Positions 19,792 to 29,750 are shown, counted from the first letter of the stretch. The stretch is DNA of 64,000 nt from Nostoc sp. 106C (GCF_002154725.1 NZ_MTAW01000077.1:1-64000); one strand, 5' to 3'. Notes: generated from the letters alone by a model not told the origin. Numbers and translations: made by a program.

Positions 19792-20865
19792 TTAACCGAT
19801 GTGTTTAAACACCATTTTTAGCAAATCTGGTTGTGTAAATGGTTTTGTTAAATATCCCGAAGATCTGACCATCTTTGCCTTTGCTCTATCGATAAATCCT
19901 GTTCTACCAGTCACCATAATAATCGGGGTATCCTTGAACTGTGAATGCCTTCTTAGTAAAGAACATAGTTCGTACCCATCTAAATTGGGCATTTCAATGT
20001 CTAGTAAAATTAAATCTGGTTTACTTCTGAGTATTTGCATTAAAGCTTTGACTGGATCGTTAATTAGGACAACAGAAAATGTTTCCTCATCCAAAAAGTG
20101 TTTAATAGAATTCAACACAGTTTGGCTATCATCAATACAGGCAATAGTATAAAGCCCTTTGCTAAAGTGTCTTTGACTAAATGTATAGTTTCTCTCTTCA
20201 GCTAAAGCAAAATTAGTTTGTTTGGGTAATTGTTGTTCCAGCTTGGTTTGGGATGGCGACTGAGTTTGAGGTAGCTTTGTTGTATGCACGACTGGAGAAC
20301 CTCCAGCAGATGGAAGTGGTGACTGGATAATTTGCCGATTTCTGAGCTGCTTTTGGCAGTGTTCGACTATTAACCGCAAATCCAAGCTACAAAATCTTGG
20401 TAATCCATCTAAGGTAATTTCTGGATTAAATTCATAACTTCCTTCTTTTAAAGCTAAAAATGATTCCAGCACTTCTTTAGCTAATTCATCTATCAGGGTT
20501 GCTGCCTGCTGAGAAGTAATATAATCCTGAGCAGCTAACCAGCAGATAGCATGATAATCTGCATTTGATGTTGACTGATTTTGATCATTTGTTTCAAACA
20601 TCAGCCGCATTTGCACCCTAGTAGCGCTATTGAGAGTCGGAATTTGCTGACTCAAGCGCCGCAAGTGACTGTCAAGTCTTTCAAATACTTTATCTGAATA
20701 AGAGGCGTAAGCCAGTTTACCGTCCTCTAGATAGATGGACCAAGAAGTAGTCTCTGTATATATCCTTAAGCACCCTGTAGCACGCCTACTGGTGAGTTGT
20801 GCCAACAGCGATAACGGATGTAATTTCTGGAACAACTTGTAGCTACTTATAGGAGTTGTGCTCAT
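19792..20865 (-). CDS. hmpA: PATAN-domain response regulator (HmpA/PilG/PatA-like)
   Basis: 357 residues. The N-terminal PATAN/DUF4388 region (about 10-180) has TSRRATGCLRIYTE, WSIYLEDGKLAYASY and KEGSYEFNPEITLDG. A Pro/Gln-rich linker follows at about 190-230. The C-terminal receiver (about 238-355) has IDDSQTVLNSI, LILLDIEMPNLDGYEL and SGYLTKPFT, so the phospho-acceptor Asp is present. PATAN receivers in cyanobacteria (PatA, PixG, HmpA) act on pilus ATPases or heterocyst patterning. It is the first gene of the five-gene minus-strand operon, with roughly 600 bases of upstream DNA. The gene order favours HmpA over PatA. Confidence 0.92.
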   Translation of the reverse strand: MSTTPISSYKLFQKLHPLSLLAQLTSRRATGCLRIYTETTSWSIYLEDGKLAYASYSDKVFERLDSHLRRLSQQIPTLNSATRVQMRLMFETNDQNQSTSNADYHAICWLAAQDYITSQQAATLIDELAKEVLESFLALKEGSYEFNPEITLDGLPRFCSLDLRLIVEHCQKQLRNRQIIQSPLPSAGGSPVVHTTKLPQTQSPSQTKLEQQLPKQTNFALAEERNYTFSQRHFSKGLYTIACIDDSQTVLNSIKHFLDEETFSVVLINDPVKALMQILRSKPDLILLDIEMPNLDGYELCSLLRRHSQFKDTPIIMVTGRTGFIDRAKAKMVRSSGYLTKPFTQPDLLKMVFKHIG

Positions 20866-21731
20866 TTTGCTTTTACTTCAGCTAAATTCAATACGTGTAA
20901 GCTAAACTTGTACCGACGCTCTTATACAATTCCAATCAAGCTAGAAAATATTGGTGCCCTGTAGCATAACATACAAAAATATTTGTCCTATTTCTGAGTA
21001 GACTTAACAGTAGCTTTGTTTTCAGATTATAAAGTCTTATTCAATTATGAAGTTATTGTCAATTTACTTACTTATACTGAGATTATCAGAGATGTCTGGA
21101 CAATTATTAAATAAAATTTAAAGACTAGATAAAGTCGCTTGCTTCTGAGTATCATTTTTTTTAAATTTAAAGTAATAATACTGCTTAAAAAACAATATTT
21201 ACTTACTTTTTTACGTATTTACACCCAGAAAAAATTAGTACAAAAACTCAGCTTACTGTTTATTTAACAATAAGTATGTTTACTTAAAAGTGATAAAAAT
21301 TACTTTTGCTTTTAATAGCAGCGGTCTAAAATTAGTGTTTTCGTTGCGGTTAACGATTTCCTCAATTACACTATTGCGGCTATGATGCCATTGTTGCGAT
21401 CGGGCGACAGCAGTTATTATCAAAAGGTGACCCCTGCCTAAATTCTCTTTGAAGAGAAGATTTTAGAGCAGAATCTAGTTTGATTTTAAAAAAAATTCTG
21501 TATACCTCTGCCTCCTTTATTTCCAGTTAAGAGTTCCCTACCTCTACAAGTAAGTTCATAAATAAAAATTAGCAGTAATACAGATTTTGCATTTTGATCA
21601 ACGAAGTAAAACCGCGCTGGGGGAGCATTGTCAATGCTACTTTTCTCCAGCATAGCTGACAAAGCAGTGGCCACAGTGGGTGACTATGAGTACAAATTTT
21701 CTTAAATTTTGGGGCAGCTATTACTTAAAAG
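20866..21731. other. Intergenic region upstream of the hmp-like operon
   Basis: An 866-base AT-rich region that must include the operon promoter near its left end. A perfect palindrome TTCTCTT/AAGAGAA with a two-base centre lies at 21443-21458. A minus-strand 62-codon frame at 21486-21674 is not supported by composition or a ribosome binding site. No other gene is seen. Confidence 0.45.
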
Positions 21732-21813
21732 TGCGGATGAAAGGACTTGAACCTTCACTCCTCTCGGAACTAGAACCTAAATCTAGCGCGTCTGCCAATT
21801 CCGCCACATCCGC
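21732..21813 (-). tRNA. tRNA-Leu (anticodon UAG)
   Basis: The reverse strand folds as an 82-base class II tRNA. The acceptor stem is GCGGATG/CATCCGC with discriminator A. The D-arm holds GGAATTGGCAGAC, the anticodon stem CTAGA/TCTAG presents loop TTTAGGT with anticodon TAG, a short variable arm follows, and the T-arm is GGTTCAAGTCC-like. CCA is not encoded. It reads CUN leucine codons. Confidence 0.95.
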
Positions 21814-21894
21814 ATCAGTTTCCTAATATAACACAACAAATTATTTATGGAAATAGCTAGAAAACTCTAAATTTTGAGAGATCGGTAGATAAAG

Positions 21895-21927
21895 AAAAAA
21901 GGTAAAAATCTGCTTTTTACCTTTTTT
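21895..21927. terminator. Bidirectional terminator after alr
   Basis: A 14-bp perfect inverted repeat, AAAAAAGGTAAAAA (21895-21908) and TTTTTACCTTTTTT (21914-21927), with a five-base loop. A-tracts and T-tracts on both sides allow termination on either strand. It lies 25 bases past the alr stop codon and separates alr from the tRNA gene. Confidence 0.8.
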
Positions 21928-21951
21928 CCTCTATTAATTAAGGATTTAAGG

Positions 21952-23139
21952 CTACATCATCGCCACCCGAGGCAGGCGATGCTTGAATCCGCAAAGAATT
22001 TCCCAAGAAATAGTATTTAGCTTCTCTGCCCAATCATCAACGGTAATTCTTTGTTGTCCCTGTTCCCCAAGTAAGGTAACTATTTCTCCTTCTTGGATAT
22101 CGGGTATGGCACTCACATCCACCATCAACTGATCCATTGTAATTGTGCCAATCTGGGATACGCGCTGACCGCGAATTAATACCTGTATTTTGTTAGAAAG
22201 ATGACGCGGGACACCATCGGCATAACCAATACCCACGACAGCAAGGCGTAGTTCGTGCGGAGCAATAAATTGGTGTCCGTAGCTAACGCCAGTTCCAGGT
22301 GCAATTGTTTTCACCTGAGTAACACGCGCTTTAAGTTGTAAAACAGGCTGGAGGTTAATCTTATTTTGTAAATGAGGAGATGGATAAAGTCCATACACCG
22401 CCAGACCTACGCGGGCAATGTCGTAATGTAAGGTTGAATCTGTGAGAGTAGCAGCTGAGTTTGCTAGGTGGAAGCAAGGTGGTTCTATGCCCATAGCTTT
22501 GATTTGGGCGATCGCTTCCTCAAATCGTCTATGCTGTTCTTTCATTACTGTAGTATCAGGACTATCTGCTGTTGCCAAATGCGAGTAAATGCTGGCAATA
22601 GCAAGATGAGGTAAGCGTTGTACTAACTGCACAAACTCACCTGTTTGTTGCCAGTTAGTTCCCAGCCTGGACATGCCTGTATCTAATTTGATATGTACGG
22701 GTAAAGGAGAGGCATACTTCATGGCTTCTATGGTATCTGAGAATACCAAGGCTTGTTTGGGGCTACATAGAGTTGGTTGTAGTTTCCAATGAGCGATCGC
22801 ATGAATTTGTTCTGGTGTGTGGGTTGCTCCTAGAATTAAAATTGGAGCTTTAATTCCGCCTTCCCGCAGTTGAATACCTTCTGGTACTGTTGCAACTCCT
22901 AACCAACTAGCTCCTGATTCTAATGCTGTTTGAGCGACTGTCACGGCTCCATGTCCATAGGCATCAGCTTTCACCACTGCCATAAGTTGGGTGCGTGGCG
23001 ATAAAAACCCGACTAACTGCCGGACATTGTGGGACAAAGCCGCTAGATCAATTTCTACCCAAGCGCGTTGAGAGAACCAAGCATACGTATCACATTCTTG
23101 CTCAGAAGCTACACCAGAAATTTGCTTGCTACTTAACAT
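21952..23139 (-). CDS. alr: Alanine racemase
   Basis: A PLP enzyme interconverting L- and D-alanine for peptidoglycan. The PLP Lys is in AVVKADAYGHG (near residue 57 of this start). Other motifs are KLDTGMSRLG, LANSAAT, VGLAVYG, VSYGHQFIAP and GIGYADGVPRHLSNK, with the substrate Tyr and Arg positions present. I choose the ATG at 23139, which follows GGAG by nine bases; an in-frame GTG lies two codons upstream. The length of about 395 is slightly long because of a 20-residue N-terminal extension. Monocistronic, with a strong terminator. Confidence 0.97.
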   Translation of the reverse strand: MLSSKQISGVASEQECDTYAWFSQRAWVEIDLAALSHNVRQLVGFLSPRTQLMAVVKADAYGHGAVTVAQTALESGASWLGVATVPEGIQLREGGIKAPILILGATHTPEQIHAIAHWKLQPTLCSPKQALVFSDTIEAMKYASPLPVHIKLDTGMSRLGTNWQQTGEFVQLVQRLPHLAIASIYSHLATADSPDTTVMKEQHRRFEEAIAQIKAMGIEPPCFHLANSAATLTDSTLHYDIARVGLAVYGLYPSPHLQNKINLQPVLQLKARVTQVKTIAPGTGVSYGHQFIAPHELRLAVVGIGYADGVPRHLSNKIQVLIRGQRVSQIGTITMDQLMVDVSAIPDIQEGEIVTLLGEQGQQRITVDDWAEKLNTISWEILCGFKHRLPRVAMM

Positions 23140-23591
23140 TTTCACTCACTCCTATCACACCAGTAATCGGCTTCCAGATGATCTATTTATTCCATTCTCA
23201 GAAACGGAATCAGATTAACCTGGAAGTTTACCTTTGATTATGGAATTGCCACAAGACCGCTACATAGTTAATTTGTGCTTAATCTCAGACAATGTTCCTG
23301 AAAATTTTTTCCTACCCCACTTTTGGGTTTGAAGGATTTCGACTCGTCATTAAATATCAGGTATCAGTGATTTTGACAACTGAGCCTTAACAACTTTAGG
23401 GGACAATTTCCTAACTATCCTCAAAAGTGAAATACTGAAGTTAATTTACTCCTGTAGAGGTTAAGTAAATTTATTACCTAACACTGATTATTTAGTTTGA
23501 GAATTATGCCGGAAGTATCATTTATTCTCATCTCTCAACTAGAGTAGATTTGTGTTAATATATGTAAAACTAATGCCTTGAGCGCTTACCA
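23140..23591. other. Intergenic region between alr and the HNH gene
   Basis: About 450 bases between divergent genes, so it should hold both promoters. A TAATAT-like -10 candidate lies near 23555-23562, about 30 bases before the HNH start. No repeat or RNA gene is recognised. Confidence 0.4.
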
Positions 23592-24089
23592 ATGGGGAAG
23601 GTTTTAGTCCTAAACGCCTCTTACGAACCGCTCAATATCACGAGCTGGCGTCGCGCTGCGGTTTTGTTAATAAAAGGCAAGGCAGAACGCGTTGAACACA
23701 ACGGTAAATTTTTGTACTCGGATTTTCCATTGCCAACTGTAATCCGGTTACGTCATTACGTGCGTGTTCCCTATAAAGAAATTCCGCTGACTCGCCGAAA
23801 CATATTGCACCGCGATAGTCACACTTGTCAATACTGCGGTTACACTGGGGATGAGTTAACGTTAGATCATGTAATCCCGCGATCGCGTGGCGGCGGAGAT
23901 AGTTGGGAAAACATTGTTACAGCTTGTGTGCGTTGCAATGTCAAGAAAGGCAGTCGCACACCCCACGAAGCCCACATGCTTTTACGTCATCCACCTCGTC
24001 AACCTTACAGCAGCCTTTATTTTGAGGTCAGTAAACACCTTAAAAGTGGATTGCACCAAGAGTGGCAAAAATATGTAATCGGTCTTTGA
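23592..24089 (+). CDS. HNH endonuclease domain protein
   Basis: A 165-residue single-domain protein starting MGKVLVLNASYEPLN. The HNH site is CQYCGYTGDELTLDHV plus IPRSRGGGDSWENIV, with the second pair in CVRCN. The four cysteines form a zinc clip, and Asp-His, Asn and the C-terminal part supply the ββα-metal site. The N-terminal 70 residues (ITSWRRAAVLLIKGKAE) are the usual cyanobacterial/actinobacterial extension. No restriction-modification partner or mobile element adjoins it, so a housekeeping nuclease role is likelier than a homing one. The substrate is unknown. Confidence 0.93.
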   Translation: MGKVLVLNASYEPLNITSWRRAAVLLIKGKAERVEHNGKFLYSDFPLPTVIRLRHYVRVPYKEIPLTRRNILHRDSHTCQYCGYTGDELTLDHVIPRSRGGGDSWENIVTACVRCNVKKGSRTPHEAHMLLRHPPRQPYSSLYFEVSKHLKSGLHQEWQKYVIGL

Positions 24090-24935
24090 AGCTACTATCT
24101 TAACCATTAGAACTTATAGAGCATCATTTAACGGCTGCTCCTGTTTGAGATTGCTCAGGACATTACTGTGATGTCTCAAAAGCAATTGCGAACTGATGAA
24201 CATGCTTTATTAGCGCAAATCAGTATGCATTAAAATTCGCTTTTCCCAAACCATATTAGAGTATGAGCTAGTAGCTTAATTATTCGTCAGTCTCTCACAA
24301 TACCATTTAGTAGAGTAAAAACTCTGCTAAAGGTGCTAAATTCGCATAATTATTAACATACATCTTAAAAAGACATTTTTGATTAACAATAAAAATAACT
24401 CTTAATCGCGTATGAATTAATAGGATAAAACTATGAACTACACAATCACCTTAATTCATGATTAACTCTGAAATATGAAGTTAAAAGCTTAATAAACTCA
24501 ATAAATTCAAAAAATGGCAAAAATTCTGTAAAAATATCCAATTTGCAGCATAATTGGGTAAAGAAATCCCTATTAAAGCAAGCCTCTATATCCACAATTT
24601 TTTTACCTTTAAAGGTCTGCTATTAGCTCAAAGATGAGAAGAAACGTCTTGTTTAATTTTCTCTAAAAAAGAAAATTAAAGAAAATGAAAAAAACTATTT
24701 TACCTTAAAATGTATTGGAAAATACTAAGTATCTTATTTATCAGAACCTATCTAGATATGCTGACCGAATTTGGTCAATGCTAACTATTTTCCCTGATAA
24801 AAAATAGACCGAGATATATAGTGCCACGCTTCTATATTTTTGCGATGATCGTAATGTGTGGCGAAATCAGCGTAACACTGATTGTAATATTTCTTAACTA
24901 ATGAATGGAGCCTCACGCTTACACAAACATTCCAT
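24090..24935. other. Intergenic region, 846 bases
   Basis: AT-rich with no credible ORF. Two hairpins are visible: an 11-bp stem with one G·T pair at about 24306-24331 (TTTAGTAGAGT/ACTCTGCTAAA) and AATCAG/CTGATT at 24865-24883. The second lies about 50 bases before the DHH gene and could be regulatory. No RNA family is recognised. Confidence 0.45.
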
Positions 24936-26222
24936 ATGCAATTGAATTCTTCTTTGATGCAGTTTGAGAGTTTGTCATTGACCACAGAGCCGAACCAAGA
25001 GGATGCTGAAATAGACGCAGTTCCCGTCGTTGAAGTCCCACTTAGCAAAACCTCCATCCCGCCATCGACTAGTGAAGGAGGTATCTATCTAGTTCAGCGT
25101 GGTAATTCCTTGGTGTCTCAGAAGTCAGAAGAGCTGCAAAAGACTTTTCTAGCGCACCGACACGAACGTCAGCTAATACTTCTGCAAGATTTTCCTGACC
25201 CAGATGCCCTTTCTTGTGCCTGGACGTACCAATTAATTGCCCAGCAATACGATATCAAATGTGAAATTATTTATGCTGGAACCTTGAGCCACCAAGAAAA
25301 TATTGCCTTAGTCAAGCTCACTAATTTACCTGCCCAGCGCTGGACACTGCAAACCCTTAAAGGTAAAGATTTGTCATCTTACCAAGGTTTTGTATTAATT
25401 GATAACCAAGGAACCACAAGTCAGCTATTGTCAACGGTACAGCAGGCAGGTATTCCACTAGTTGCTGTCATCGATCATCACAGCGTACAGGCGGATCTCA
25501 AGCCAGAATTCGTTGATGTCCGTCCTTATGTGCGAGCAACAGCAACGATTTTCACTCAGTATCTTCAAGCTGGCTTACTAACATTAGATAGCAGCATCAA
25601 CCAGCACGTAAAATGTGCTACTGCCTTGATGCATGGCTTGCGATCAGATACAAATAGGCTGATGCAAGCACAAGAAGAAGATTTTATGGCTGCTGCCTAT
25701 CTCAGCCGATTTTATGATGCCCAATTGCTGAACGCAATTTTACAGGCAAATCGTTCTAAGCGAGTGATGGATGTGATTGAGCGTGCGCTCAAAAACCGCA
25801 TCGTCCAAAATAACTTTTCTATTGCTGGTGTTGGTTACATCCGCTACGATGATCGAGATGCCATCCCACAAGCGGCAGATTTCTTAGTAACCGAAGAAAA
25901 CGTTCACACCGCTGTAGTTTACGGTATTGTTCACGATGAAGATGACGAGCTAGAGGTAGTTATCGGTTCTCTAAGAACTACCAAACTTACTCTCGATCCT
26001 GATGAATTTATTAAAGAAGCCTTTGGTCAAGATAATAATGGGCGCTTTTTTGGTGGAGGAAGGACGGGTGCAGGCGGCTTTGAGATTCCGATGGGTTTCT
26101 TATCTGGCGGTAACGAAAACTCAGCCTATGCAAAAATGAAATGGGAAGTATTCGATACTCAAATCAAACAAAAACTGCTTAAGTTAGTCAATCCTAAAGA
26201 CAACCCAATTCAGTCAGAGTAG
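24936..26222 (+). CDS. DHH/DHHA1 phosphoesterase (NrnA-like)
   Basis: 428 residues. A polar N-terminus of about 75 residues precedes the DHH domain with LILLQDFPDPDALSCAW (metal-binding DPDA), VLIDNQGT, VIDHHSV and MHGLRSDTN. The DHHA1 domain ends in GRFFGGGRTGAGGFEIPMG, which matches the GGGH/GG-type nucleic acid grip of NrnA enzymes. Such proteins degrade nanoRNA and/or dephosphorylate pAp; some cleave cyclic dinucleotide products. The cyanobacterial branch is not well assigned, so I give no symbol. The start is ATG at 24936, with a second Met at codon 8. Confidence 0.9.
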   Translation: MQLNSSLMQFESLSLTTEPNQEDAEIDAVPVVEVPLSKTSIPPSTSEGGIYLVQRGNSLVSQKSEELQKTFLAHRHERQLILLQDFPDPDALSCAWTYQLIAQQYDIKCEIIYAGTLSHQENIALVKLTNLPAQRWTLQTLKGKDLSSYQGFVLIDNQGTTSQLLSTVQQAGIPLVAVIDHHSVQADLKPEFVDVRPYVRATATIFTQYLQAGLLTLDSSINQHVKCATALMHGLRSDTNRLMQAQEEDFMAAAYLSRFYDAQLLNAILQANRSKRVMDVIERALKNRIVQNNFSIAGVGYIRYDDRDAIPQAADFLVTEENVHTAVVYGIVHDEDDELEVVIGSLRTTKLTLDPDEFIKEAFGQDNNGRFFGGGRTGAGGFEIPMGFLSGGNENSAYAKMKWEVFDTQIKQKLLKLVNPKDNPIQSE

Positions 26223-26399
26223 TCATTTGTTATTTGTCCTCTCTTACAAAGTTCTGATCTGAGGTTTCCTCCACTCAATGCCACCTGCTTTCCGACGCAG
26301 AGCGACATGCTACTTCCTTCAGCAGGAGGAACCCCCGCATGGAGGTGGCTAAGGAATGCAGTGGCTCGACTTTGGGCTTTGTTCTTAAGGACAAATGAC
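26222..26399. repeat. Inverted-repeat-bounded element between DHH and sixA genes
   Basis: The ends are GTCATTTGT (26222-26230) plus ATTTGTCCT (26232-26240) on the left and AGGACAAATGAC (26388-26399) on the right. The left end therefore looks like a 12-bp terminal inverted repeat with one internal heptamer duplication. The interior is GC-richer than its surroundings and has a further pair GCCACCT (26280-26286) and AGGTGGC (26343-26349). It has no ORF of its own and looks like a non-autonomous fold-back repeat. Confidence 0.6.
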
Positions 26400-26425
26400 A
26401 AAAATAAAAGATTAAGGACAAAATT

Positions 26426-26920
26426 GTGGAACTTCATCTAATTCGTCATGGTATCGCGCAAGAAAGATCTGTTGGGATTAAAGATGAGGAACGAGTTCTT
26501 ACTAAAGAAGGAAGACAAAAAACAAAGAAAGTAGCTCAGCGATTAGTTCAACTAGATTTGCATTTTGATTTGATAGTCACAAGTCCCCTAGTTCGGGCGC
26601 GCCAAACGGCAGAAATTTTCTTAGAAGCTAGGCTAAGTTCTCAGATGGAGGAATCTCATCACCTTGCTCCTGATAGTCTTATCCAGAATTGGCTGAAAGA
26701 TTGGCTAGAACCAAGAAATTATCCCCAAAATACCCAACTTGCTCTGGTGGGACACGAACCTGATTTGAGCCAATGGGCAGAAATTCTTCTTTGGGGACAA
26801 GCCAAAGCAAGCTTAGTCTTGAAAAAAGCAGGTATGATCGGGATAAAACTACCAGAAATAGGCTCGCCTCTGGGTCGTAGTCAGATGTATTGGTTGACAC
26901 CACCCAAGTACTTGCTATAA
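26426..26920 (+). CDS. sixA: Phosphohistidine phosphatase SixA-like
   Basis: A 164-residue histidine phosphatase. The catalytic motif is LIRHGIAQE, the second site is VTSPLVRARQTAE, and the second His is in LVGHEPDLSQW. The start is GTG at 26426, which gives the family-typical opening (V/M)ELHLIRHG. SixA enzymes remove phosphate from phospho-His of Hpt domains or the PTS relay. In this window the CheA-type Hpt protein is a conceivable target, but that is inference only. The gene follows a repeat element that supplies most of its upstream DNA. Confidence 0.9.
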   Translation: MELHLIRHGIAQERSVGIKDEERVLTKEGRQKTKKVAQRLVQLDLHFDLIVTSPLVRARQTAEIFLEARLSSQMEESHHLAPDSLIQNWLKDWLEPRNYPQNTQLALVGHEPDLSQWAEILLWGQAKASLVLKKAGMIGIKLPEIGSPLGRSQMYWLTPPKYLL

Positions 26921-27035
26921 CGGTTTTTTAATAACAGTTATGAAAGAACTTAGGTTGTAACTGTCACTGTTATTGCGATAACGATTTCTGGTAAGTTAGC
27001 CTGAGCAAATCTTTTATAAAGCAGATGGTGTTGCC

Positions 27036-28172
27036 ATGTCGGTGTGCGAATACAAGCCCGGTTTGGAAGGCATTCCTGCTGCCCAATCCAGTATCAGCTA
27101 TGTTGACGGGCAAAAGGGAATACTAGAATATCGCGGCATCCGGATTGAGGAACTAGCAGCAAAGAGTACATTTCTGGAAACTGCTTATCTTTTAATTTGG
27201 GGTGAACTGCCAAGCAAAGAAGAATTGGAAGCATTTGAGGATGAAGTCCGCCACCACAGGCGGATTAAATATCGCATCCGGGATATGATGAAATGCTTTC
27301 CAGAAAGCGGTCACCCAATGGATGCTCTACAAGCCTCTGCTGCTGCATTAGGCTTGTTTTACTCCCGCCGGGATTTACATAATCCTGTCTATATCCGAGA
27401 TGCCGTAGTTCGCTTGATAGCAACTATTCCTACAATGGTGGCGGCGTTTCAATTGATGCGCAAGGGTAACGATCCTGTGCGGCCGCGCGATGATTTAGAC
27501 TACTCTGGCAACTTTCTGTACATGCTCAACGAGAAAGAACCCGATCCGTTGGCAGCGCGAATTTTTGATGTCTGCTTGATACTTCATGTCGAGCATACAA
27601 TGAATGCCTCCACCTTTAGTGCCAGGGTGACGGCTTCTACCCTAACAGACCCCTATGCTGTAGTTGCTAGTGCAGTGGGAACCTTGGGAGGACCATTGCA
27701 TGGGGGAGCTAACGAAGAAGTGATTCAAATGCTCGAAGAGATTGGCTCGGTGGCGAATGTACGTCCCTATGTAGAAGATCTTCTTCAACGCAAAGCTAAA
27801 ATTATGGGATTTGGGCATCGTGTTTATAAGGTGAAAGACCCTAGAGCAACGATTTTGCAAGAATTAGCAGAGCAGTTGTTTTCCAAATTTGGGGACGATA
27901 AGTATTATGAAATTGCCCAAGAGATGGAACAGGTAGTAGCAGAAAAACTGGGACACAAAGGAATTTATCCTAACGTTGACTTTTATTCAGGTTTGGTGTA
28001 TAGAAAAATGGGTATTCCCACAGACTTGTTTACACCAATCTTTGCGATCGCCCGTGTTGCTGGTTGGCTAGCTCACTGGAAAGAACAACTAGAAGAAAAC
28101 CGGATTTTCCGTCCTACTCAAATTTACAACGGTCGCCACGAGATTCCTTATATCGCTATTGACCAACGCTAA
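27036..28172 (+). CDS. gltA: Citrate synthase
   Basis: A 378-residue short-type citrate synthase condensing oxaloacetate with acetyl-CoA. Active-site regions are LHVEHTMNASTFSARV (His), GGPLHGGANEEVIQML (His) and the catalytic Asp in NVDFYSGLVYRKMG. CoA and oxaloacetate contacts are in MGFGHRVYKVKDPRA. The N-terminal G.EGIPAAQSSISYVDG is standard. It belongs to the compact Gram-positive/cyanobacterial group and lacks the allosteric N-terminal domain of the E. coli type. It supplies 2-oxoglutarate for nitrogen assimilation. Confidence 0.97.
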   Translation: MSVCEYKPGLEGIPAAQSSISYVDGQKGILEYRGIRIEELAAKSTFLETAYLLIWGELPSKEELEAFEDEVRHHRRIKYRIRDMMKCFPESGHPMDALQASAAALGLFYSRRDLHNPVYIRDAVVRLIATIPTMVAAFQLMRKGNDPVRPRDDLDYSGNFLYMLNEKEPDPLAARIFDVCLILHVEHTMNASTFSARVTASTLTDPYAVVASAVGTLGGPLHGGANEEVIQMLEEIGSVANVRPYVEDLLQRKAKIMGFGHRVYKVKDPRATILQELAEQLFSKFGDDKYYEIAQEMEQVVAEKLGHKGIYPNVDFYSGLVYRKMGIPTDLFTPIFAIARVAGWLAHWKEQLEENRIFRPTQIYNGRHEIPYIAIDQR

Positions 28173-28631
28173 TGGGCAGCCCGACTGCCACTTATACAAG
28201 CTCCCAATTTGGGGGCATCACGAGTTTTGTATAAAGCGGAAACCGTTGCCAAAATGGAGCGGGAACTTTGTGTTGCCTTACTGAAAGAATGAGGAAGATA
28301 AGAGAAAGTAGAAGTAGGATAGAAGCAAATTCTTCCTGATTTACATCCTTTCCTTGTCTTTCTTAAACCTTCTGCTCCCTCAGATGTTAAAGACTATATC
28401 TGAAGGTAACAAAGGATTTTGATGCGTGAATCCCAATCCTTTCCATCAGTAAAACTTCTGATTTCTGTGAGCGAGGCTAAAACCATCCAACGATATACTA
28501 GGCATGGGAATTAGCAATCCATAATTCAATCAGGCGTCGTTTCGGTAGAGATATTAATGGGTGAACTTACAGGTATTAATTTAACTAATAGTTGTAATTC
28601 ACCATGACTCGATGACTTAAAGAGCAGAAAC
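28173..28631. other. Intergenic region between gltA and ndhA
   Basis: About 460 bases. The gltA frame stays open for about 41 codons after its TAA (to a TGA near 28290) and reads protein-like, ending KMERELCVALLKE. This may be a coincidence or a gene remnant. A weak inverted repeat CCTCAGAT/ATCTGAAGG lies near 28378-28405. The ndhA promoter is presumably in the second half. Confidence 0.4.
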
Positions 28632-29750
28632 ATGAACTCAGGAATTGACCTCCAAGGAACTTTTATTAAATCCCTTACGGATTTAGGACTACCATCAGAC
28701 GCAGCCAAAGCTATTTGGATGCCTCTGCCAATGATACTGATGCTGATTGGGGCAACGGTAGGGGTACTAGTTGCGACTTGGCTGGAGCGGAAAATTTCCG
28801 CCGCAGCTCAGCAGCGGATTGGTCCAGAATACATGGGTCCTTTTGGGTTGCTGGTACCAGTCGCGGATGGTCTGAAGCTTGTATTTAAAGAAGATATAGT
28901 ACCAGCCAAATCTGACCCTTGGCTGTTTACCCTCGGTCCAATTATTGTTGTAATTCCAGTGTTTCTGTCTTTTTTGATTGTTCCCTTTGGACAGAATATT
29001 GTAATTACAAATGTAGGGATGGGGGTCTTTTTGTGGATTGCCCTCTCTAGCATTCAGCCAATTGGCTTGTTAATGGCTGGTTATGCATCTAATAACAAAT
29101 ACTCACTTTTAGGGGGCTTGCGGGCAGCAGCGCAGTCAATTAGTTATGAAATTCCCTTAGCGCTGAGTGTGCTTGCGATCGCGATGATGTCTAATAGCCT
29201 CAGCACCGTTGATATTGTGAATCAGCAATCGGGCTACGGTATTTTGGGCTGGAACATTTGGCGACAACCAGCTGGTTTCCTAATCTTTTGGATAGCAGCT
29301 CTTGCTGAGTGTGAACGCTTGCCCTTTGACTTACCCGAAGCAGAAGAAGAACTAGTAGCAGGTTATCAAACCGAATATGCTGGGATGAAATTCGGTTTAT
29401 TCTACCTGGGTTCCTATGTCAACTTGATACTTTCTAGCCTACTGGTTGCAATTTTATACCTAGGCGGTTGGGATTTTCCCATTCCCATCAATATGATCGC
29501 TAATTTCTTGGGAATCAGTGAAGCAAATCCCGTCTTGCAAGTAATAACTGCTTCTTTGGGTATTATTATGACCGTATTCAAAGCCTACTTGCTAGTATTT
29601 GTCGCCATCCTGTTGCGCTGGACAGTACCACGGGTACGGATTGACCAATTGTTAGATTTAGGATGGAAATTCTTGCTACCAGTTGGTTTAGTTAATCTCC
29701 TGTTAACCGCAGCCTTAAAACTAGCTTTTCCCGTCGCCTTCGGTGGTTAG
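28632..29750 (+). CDS. ndhA: NAD(P)H-quinone oxidoreductase subunit 1
   Basis: A 372-residue polytopic subunit (eight or so helices) of NDH-1, the thylakoid/plasma membrane complex for respiration and cyclic electron flow. Family motifs are [20 protein letters not shown], the conserved [17 protein letters not shown] loop and [20 protein letters not shown] near the quinone site. It is the first gene of ndhA-ndhI-ndhG-ndhE, the standard cyanobacterial order. The length matches other NdhA proteins. Confidence 0.97.
   Translation: MNSGIDLQGTFIKSLTDLGLPSDAAKAIWMPLPMILMLIGATVGVLVATWLERKISAAAQQRIGPEYMGPFGLLVPVADGLKLVFKEDIVPAKSDPWLFTLGPIIVVIPVFLSFLIVPFGQNIVITNVGMGVFLWIALSSIQPIGLLMAGYASNNKYSLLGGLRAAAQSISYEIPLALSVLAIAMMSNSLSTVDIVNQQSGYGILGWNIWRQPAGFLIFWIAALAECERLPFDLPEAEEELVAGYQTEYAGMKFGLFYLGSYVNLILSSLLVAILYLGGWDFPIPINMIANFLGISEANPVLQVITASLGIIMTVFKAYLLVFVAILLRWTVPRVRIDQLLDLGWKFLLPVGLVNLLLTAALKLAFPVAFGG

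Noticed and set aside
21486-21674. A 62-codon minus-strand frame near the tRNA gene
   Set aside because: No ribosome binding site and no recognisable motif; it lies in low-complexity AT-rich DNA.
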